A model generated the notes under the pieces. The model had not been told where the DNA came from. It ran no database searches and worked only from the letters and a program-made list of their open reading frames with translations. From a virus, in the IMG/VR virus record IMGVR_UViG_3300020202_000707, positions 1 to 49,609 of that record: a stretch of 49,609 nt of DNA. One strand, 5' to 3'. Every line of letters starts with the position of its first letter. The first letter of the stretch is position 1. The translations under genes were made by a program, and so were the position numbers. Shown here in pieces: positions 46,396-49,609 of this stretch.

Positions 46396-47152
46396 ACGTC
46401 ATTAAAAATTCCGATAATGCTTCGCCTGGCCGCGCACCAATGATTTGAATGGTGCTGTTCGTGCCGCTGATAATTTGTTTCGCCAACTCTAGAACGTTGA
46501 TCCGGCGCTGGTCGAGATCGAGGATAAACAACTCTCCGGGATTCCCCGTCTCTGCCGCCTGGATGACGAGTGATACCGCCTCCTCGATTGACATCATGTA
46601 GCGGGTCATTCGCGGGTCCGTGACGGTCACCGGCTTGCCGTCCTCGATCTGCTTCTGCCAGAGGGGGATGACCGATCCACGAGAGCCGAGGACGTTGCCG
46701 AAACGCACCGAGATACCCCCGGCAATTTTCGTGAACATTTCGGTCCCCTTCTTTGTCCACCCCATAACGTTCTCTGACGTCACCGCTTTGTCAGTCGAGA
46801 TGTTGATGAACTTCGCCCCGACGGCTGCCGCCCCTTCAATGACATTAAGGGTGCCTAAGAGGTTTGTTTTTACGTACTCGCGCGGCATCTGCATCGATGG
46901 CGTAACGTGCTTGAGTGCCGCTGCGTGGAAGACGATGTCGGGCTTGAAATCCACTATGAGGTTCGTGATGAGGCGCTGATCGCGGATGTCGCAGAGGCGC
47001 CCCTGGATACCGAGCTCCTCCACGAGGCCGAACCACTCGGTTTCATTGATGTCCACGCCGAAGATTATGTTGTCTTTGTGAAGCTGGCGCGCGAGCTCGG
47101 ACCCGATCGATCCCCCGACGCCGGTAATGAGGACACGCTTATTCTGAATCAT
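46313..47152 (-). CDS. UDP-HexNAc 4,6-dehydratase (CapD/FlaA1/PseB family)
   Basis: 279 residues. Rossmann GVGGSIGSE (11-19), HAAALKHV (76-83), STDKAV (119-124) with Met130 and Lys134 in the MxxxK place of the FlaA1/PseB (inverting) group, and GNVLGSRGSVIPLWQKQI. These enzymes make a 4-keto-6-deoxy sugar nucleotide, the substrate of DegT-type aminotransferases, and the DegT gene overlaps it. Strong hint that the cassette makes an amino-deoxysugar. Confidence 0.85.
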   Translation of the reverse strand: MIQNKRVLITGVGGSIGSELARQLHKDNIIFGVDINETEWFGLVEELGIQGRLCDIRDQRLITNLIVDFKPDIVFHAAALKHVTPSMQMPREYVKTNLLGTLNVIEGAAAVGAKFINISTDKAVTSENVMGWTKKGTEMFTKIAGGISVRFGNVLGSRGSVIPLWQKQIEDGKPVTVTDPRMTRYMMSIEEAVSLVIQAAETGNPGELFILDLDQRRINVLELAKQIISGTNSTIQIIGARPGEALSEFLMTYDEKENSIKEGPFYIIGRSRVLAEPTQ

Positions 47153-48278
47153 AAAACTCGCGAATGGCGCTGATAATGTACCTGACTTCTTCGTTCGTGA
47201 GTTCGGGGTAAGCGGGAAGACGGACCGCGTCCTTCGAAATGTTCTCGGTCACCGGAAGGTTGAAGTGATCGAGTCCAAGGAGCTTGACTTTGTGATTTGG
47301 TGTCGTTTCGCGAATGAGTAACTCAACTCCCTTGTAATCCATAAAGGCCTTGAACTTCTGTCGAATCTCGTCCGAACCAATACGGATGATGAACTCCTGA
47401 ACAACGTCCTCTTGTCGGTACTCCGGCAACCGCAGCGGTAAGCCCCTGAGTCCGTTGCAGTACATGTCTGCAATTTCGCGCCTGCGAGAAAGGAACTGGT
47501 CGTAGTACCTGAATTTCACGTTGAGCAGTGCGGCTTGGATGTTGTCGAGGCGAGACTTGTACGCCCATCGGACGACTTCCGGCGTTGGGAAGTCGTCCAT
47601 ACGAACCGACGTCTGCGCCATGTTGTAGTGGTTTCGGAGGAGGTATAGCTTCTCGGTGAGTTCGCGATTGTTCGTCACGATGCCACCTCCGTCGCCGAAG
47701 CCGCCGAGGAGTTTCGGGGTATTGAAGCTGAAGCACCCCAGATCACCGAACGACCCAGCCATCTTACCCTTGTATTTAGACCCGAGCGCCTGGCACGCAT
47801 CCTCGATGACGTACAGGCCGTACTTCTTCGCGAGGGCCATGATTGAGTCCATATCACAAACCTTCCCGTGGAAGTGAACGGGGATGATCGCCTTGGTGCG
47901 TGGCGTGATTGCGGCTTCGATCTGGCTGACGTCCATGAGCTCGTCCTTGCCGACGTCGATGAGGATCGGCGTCGCGCCGCAGTGAACGATGCACTGGATA
48001 GATGCGATGAAGGTGTGCGCGACAGTGATCACCTCGTCACCTGGTCCGATGCCGAGTGCTTTGCACGCGAGAAAGAGCGCGTCGGTCCCCGAGGCAACAC
48101 CAATGCCGTGGTTCGTGCCGGTGTACTGGGCGAGTGTGTCTTCGAATTTCGACACATCCTCTCGGAGGATGAGGCGACCATCGGACACACAGTCCCAGAA
48201 CGCACCAATCAGCTCGTCTTTGTGCTGTTCGGCGAAACGCGTGTACGAATTGCGGATAAAGTTGATCTTGTAGTCCAT
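47139..48278 (-). CDS. DegT/DnrJ/EryC1 sugar aminotransferase
   Basis: 379 residues. GVASGTDALFLACKALG (60-76), VITVAHTFIASIQCI (83-97), VIEDACQALGSKYKG (157-171, Asp160) and FSFNTPKLLGGFGDGG (183-198, PLP Lys189). It transfers an amino group to a keto sugar nucleotide. It lies between a methyltransferase and the dehydratase in one operon. Confidence 0.9.
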   Translation of the reverse strand: MDYKINFIRNSYTRFAEQHKDELIGAFWDCVSDGRLILREDVSKFEDTLAQYTGTNHGIGVASGTDALFLACKALGIGPGDEVITVAHTFIASIQCIVHCGATPILIDVGKDELMDVSQIEAAITPRTKAIIPVHFHGKVCDMDSIMALAKKYGLYVIEDACQALGSKYKGKMAGSFGDLGCFSFNTPKLLGGFGDGGGIVTNNRELTEKLYLLRNHYNMAQTSVRMDDFPTPEVVRWAYKSRLDNIQAALLNVKFRYYDQFLSRRREIADMYCNGLRGLPLRLPEYRQEDVVQEFIIRIGSDEIRQKFKAFMDYKGVELLIRETTPNHKVKLLGLDHFNLPVTENISKDAVRLPAYPELTNEEVRYIISAIREFYDSE

Positions 48279-48280
48279 AC

Positions 48281-48904
48281 CTAGTCTTTACGCACGAACA
48301 TGAGGATGTTCGGCCACGAATAAATGTAGTACGGGAGGTACTGTGACCCCATAGTCGAGGTCTTTATAACGGTTCCGTACAGTGACACTAGCGCTTTTAA
48401 ATCTTCGGTGTCGTAGGACCAGACGTGTCGCTCTGCGTCCTTTGCCCCTGGTTCGATCGCCTCGTTCTCAGGAACCGAGATGGCGAATATGCCGCCATGT
48501 TTGAGAATGCGGAAACTCTCCCTGACGAATGCATTCGGGTCGTCGAGGTGCTCCAGAATCTCCCCGGCGACGGCGTAGTCGAAGTAATTTGAGGGAAAGC
48601 CAGTCTGGTAGGCGTCTTGGACTTTGTAGATAACTCGTGGGTCTTCCTGCTGGAGGTCTTTGATCGCTTCCGAGGCAACATCGATACCCCAGACTTCTGC
48701 GCGTGGGTACCATTCGAGCGCGAGCTGTGGTACGAGCGAATCGAGACAGCCGATGTCGATGAGCTTCCCCCCCTTGTAGTACTTGAGGAGACGCTTCCAG
48801 CGCTTGAGGTCCATGGGATCAACCCCCGCCGCTTTGCGTGCCTGAAAGATCGCATCGTATTCGGACGGGGAGTTCTTACCGAGGCCTTCAATGAGCCGTT
48901 TCAT
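48281..48904 (-). CDS. SAM-dependent methyltransferase (Methyltransf_11-like)
   Basis: 207 residues. LIDIGCLDSLVPQLALEW (motif I, about 53-70), VWGIDVASEAIKDL, FDYAVAGEILEHLDDP (about 108-123) and ILKHGGIFAISVPENEAI. O-, N- or C-methylation of a sugar is likely in this operon. ATGA overlap with the transketolase subunit. Confidence 0.82.
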   Translation of the reverse strand: MKRLIEGLGKNSPSEYDAIFQARKAAGVDPMDLKRWKRLLKYYKGGKLIDIGCLDSLVPQLALEWYPRAEVWGIDVASEAIKDLQQEDPRVIYKVQDAYQTGFPSNYFDYAVAGEILEHLDDPNAFVRESFRILKHGGIFAISVPENEAIEPGAKDAERHVWSYDTEDLKALVSLYGTVIKTSTMGSQYLPYYIYSWPNILMFVRKD

Positions 48905-49404
48905 AGACGAACGTACGCTGGCTTAGGTGAGTAATAGGAAGATATAAAGACTTCGCGTGTTTCTTCGACCGTTTTCGGGGTATGAGTATCGATCGGTAAT
49001 CCAGCGAAGGTGTGTATGTCTTCGTCAGGCTGTACTACGTTGTGCGAGAAGCCAAGGAATGAGTACTTTGATGATCCCTCAACGCCGAGGATCTTGACGT
49101 TCGCCTTGTGTAAGGCGACGGCGTTTCGCACCTGTTCGTGCACGCGGAATGTCATGAACGGCATCATGGAGTAGACGTACGGTTTGTACCCTTCGAGCGC
49201 GAGGGCAGCGGCGGTGACGAGGCCGGATGGCTCGGTAATACCGAGATTAATGTAGCGCTCTCCGAGCATTTCTTGTACGGGTTCGAGGAATGAAAAGCCA
49301 ACATCAAACGTAATAAAGATGAGCTTGTTGTCTGTTTCAGCGACCTTGAGGAACTCGTCGATAAATGGCTTACGGAGGTCAACTCCCTTGGATTTTAGAT
49401 ACAT
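48901..49404 (-). CDS. Transketolase pyrimidine-domain subunit, truncated
   Basis: 167 residues from the ATG at 49404; a frame to 49458 overlaps the small ORF below. FITFDVGFSF (30-39), YINLGITEPSGLVTAAALAL (51-70, catalytic Glu in ITEP), and FLGFSHNVVQPDEDI match the Transket_pyr domain. A normal C-subunit is about 300 residues and has a further C-terminal domain, absent here. It pairs with the N-subunit at 65-829. Confidence 0.82.
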   Translation of the reverse strand: MYLKSKGVDLRKPFIDEFLKVAETDNKLIFITFDVGFSFLEPVQEMLGERYINLGITEPSGLVTAAALALEGYKPYVYSMMPFMTFRVHEQVRNAVALHKANVKILGVEGSSKYSFLGFSHNVVQPDEDIHTFAGLPIDTHTPKTVEETREVFISSYYSPKPAYVRL

Positions 49405-49556
49405 AGAAATTTGCGGAGCATGTGCCAGTAGAGAGTGAGCCGCCGTTTCACCGGCCATTTATACTCGGACAAAACGAAGGACCGGTGGGCGTACATGGCG
49501 GGACGACACGTTGGACACCAACAGTGGTACTGCGGAAAACGGTACTCTAGGCGCAT
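49395..49556 (-). CDS. Small Cys-rich protein spanning the circle junction, 53 aa
   Basis: 53 residues from an ATG inside the transketolase N-subunit end (10-base overlap, copy in the right-hand repeat) to a stop overlapping the next ATG by 8 bases. Contains HCWCPTC (about 11-17) and a basic, aromatic C-terminal helix (KWPVKRRLTLYWHMLRKFL). Coupled to both transketolase genes. Could be a zinc-binding or membrane-touching accessory protein; no family is recognised. Confidence 0.5.
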   Translation of the reverse strand: MRLEYRFPQYHCWCPTCRPAMYAHRSFVLSEYKWPVKRRLTLYWHMLRKFLCI

Positions 49557-49609
49557 AGCTCCTGCTTAGCGTTCTCGTAATCCTCATCGGAAAGGTTCTT
49601 GTAGTGCCA
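49484..49609. repeat. Terminal repeat, right copy (identical to 2-127)
   Basis: Second copy of the 126-base overlap. It includes the last 21 codons, counting the stop, of the transketolase N-subunit gene that is complete at 65-829. When the ends are joined, that gene is followed directly by the small ORF at 49395-49556 and the transketolase pyrimidine-domain subunit. Confidence 0.95.

Noticed and set aside
46313-47152. Non-functional dehydratase because the catalytic Tyr is missing
   Set aside because: The FlaA1/PseB group normally has Met in the Tyr position, so Met130 is expected.
1-49609. CRISPR array or insertion sequence
   Set aside because: No regularly spaced repeats with spacers and no transposase were seen.

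Overview
The window is one complete, circularly closing genome of about 49.5 kb from a temperate tailed bacteriophage, most likely short-tailed (podovirus-like). Bases 2-127 recur exactly at 49484-49609, so the contig overlaps itself. Nearly every gene lies on the minus strand, so the transcription order runs from high to low coordinates. Only two genes look real on the plus strand: an HNH-AP2 homing endonuclease at 27152 and a small Cys-motif protein at 42771. The host cannot be named from sequence. TGA, TAA and TAG all act as stops (many ATGA overlaps), which excludes the recoded TGA groups. The frequent placement of a -10 box 6-8 bases before a start codon points to a host that tolerates leaderless mRNAs, as Actinobacteria and Deinococcota do; this is inference.

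Layout on the minus strand. 45.0 to 34.3 kb and 31.8 to 24.1 kb hold early, replication and accessory genes: SSB, an ERF-type annealing protein, a NinG-like nuclease, a CHC2-type primase fragment, a dATP/dGTP hydrolase-like protein, a metallophosphoesterase, HNH nucleases, and many small zinc-ribbon, HTH and one-helix membrane proteins. 33.2 to 28 kb is a lysogeny and plasmid-like module: tyrosine integrase, AlpA-like excisionase candidate, attP-like site, a TraG/HerA-type ATPase and a replication-relaxation protein. 22.9 to 1.4 kb is the packaging and virion region: small and large terminase, membrane-anchored muralytic enzyme, portal, GroES, scaffold, major capsid, head-tail adaptor, nozzle, beta-helix tailspike, CAP-domain protein and three large ejection-protein candidates. 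No tape measure, tail tube or sheath is visible, which supports a short tail.

From 1.3 kb across the contig ends down to 45.0 kb is a glycan cassette: a sugar-1-phosphate transferase without its membrane anchor, a split transketolase, two SAM methyltransferases, a DegT aminotransferase, a CapD/FlaA1-type 4,6-dehydratase and a glycosyltransferase-like protein. It starts at its own leaderless promoter. A rhamnosyltransferase-like gene beside the terminase may be related. Together these could build and attach an amino-deoxysugar to the host surface or the virion.

The least explained parts are non-coding. At about 41.1-41.7 kb there is a gene-free block with a 17-bp perfect long-range inverted repeat extended by coaxial helices and many local hairpins, which I read as a candidate large structured RNA. 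At about 39.96-40.12 kb a second candidate RNA has its own extended -10 promoter and a 26-bp imperfect stem. At 42.4-42.6 kb there is a folded leader before an HNH gene. The attP candidate carries the 5' half of a tRNA-Gly(CCC), flanked by a near-identical 17-bp repeat pair.
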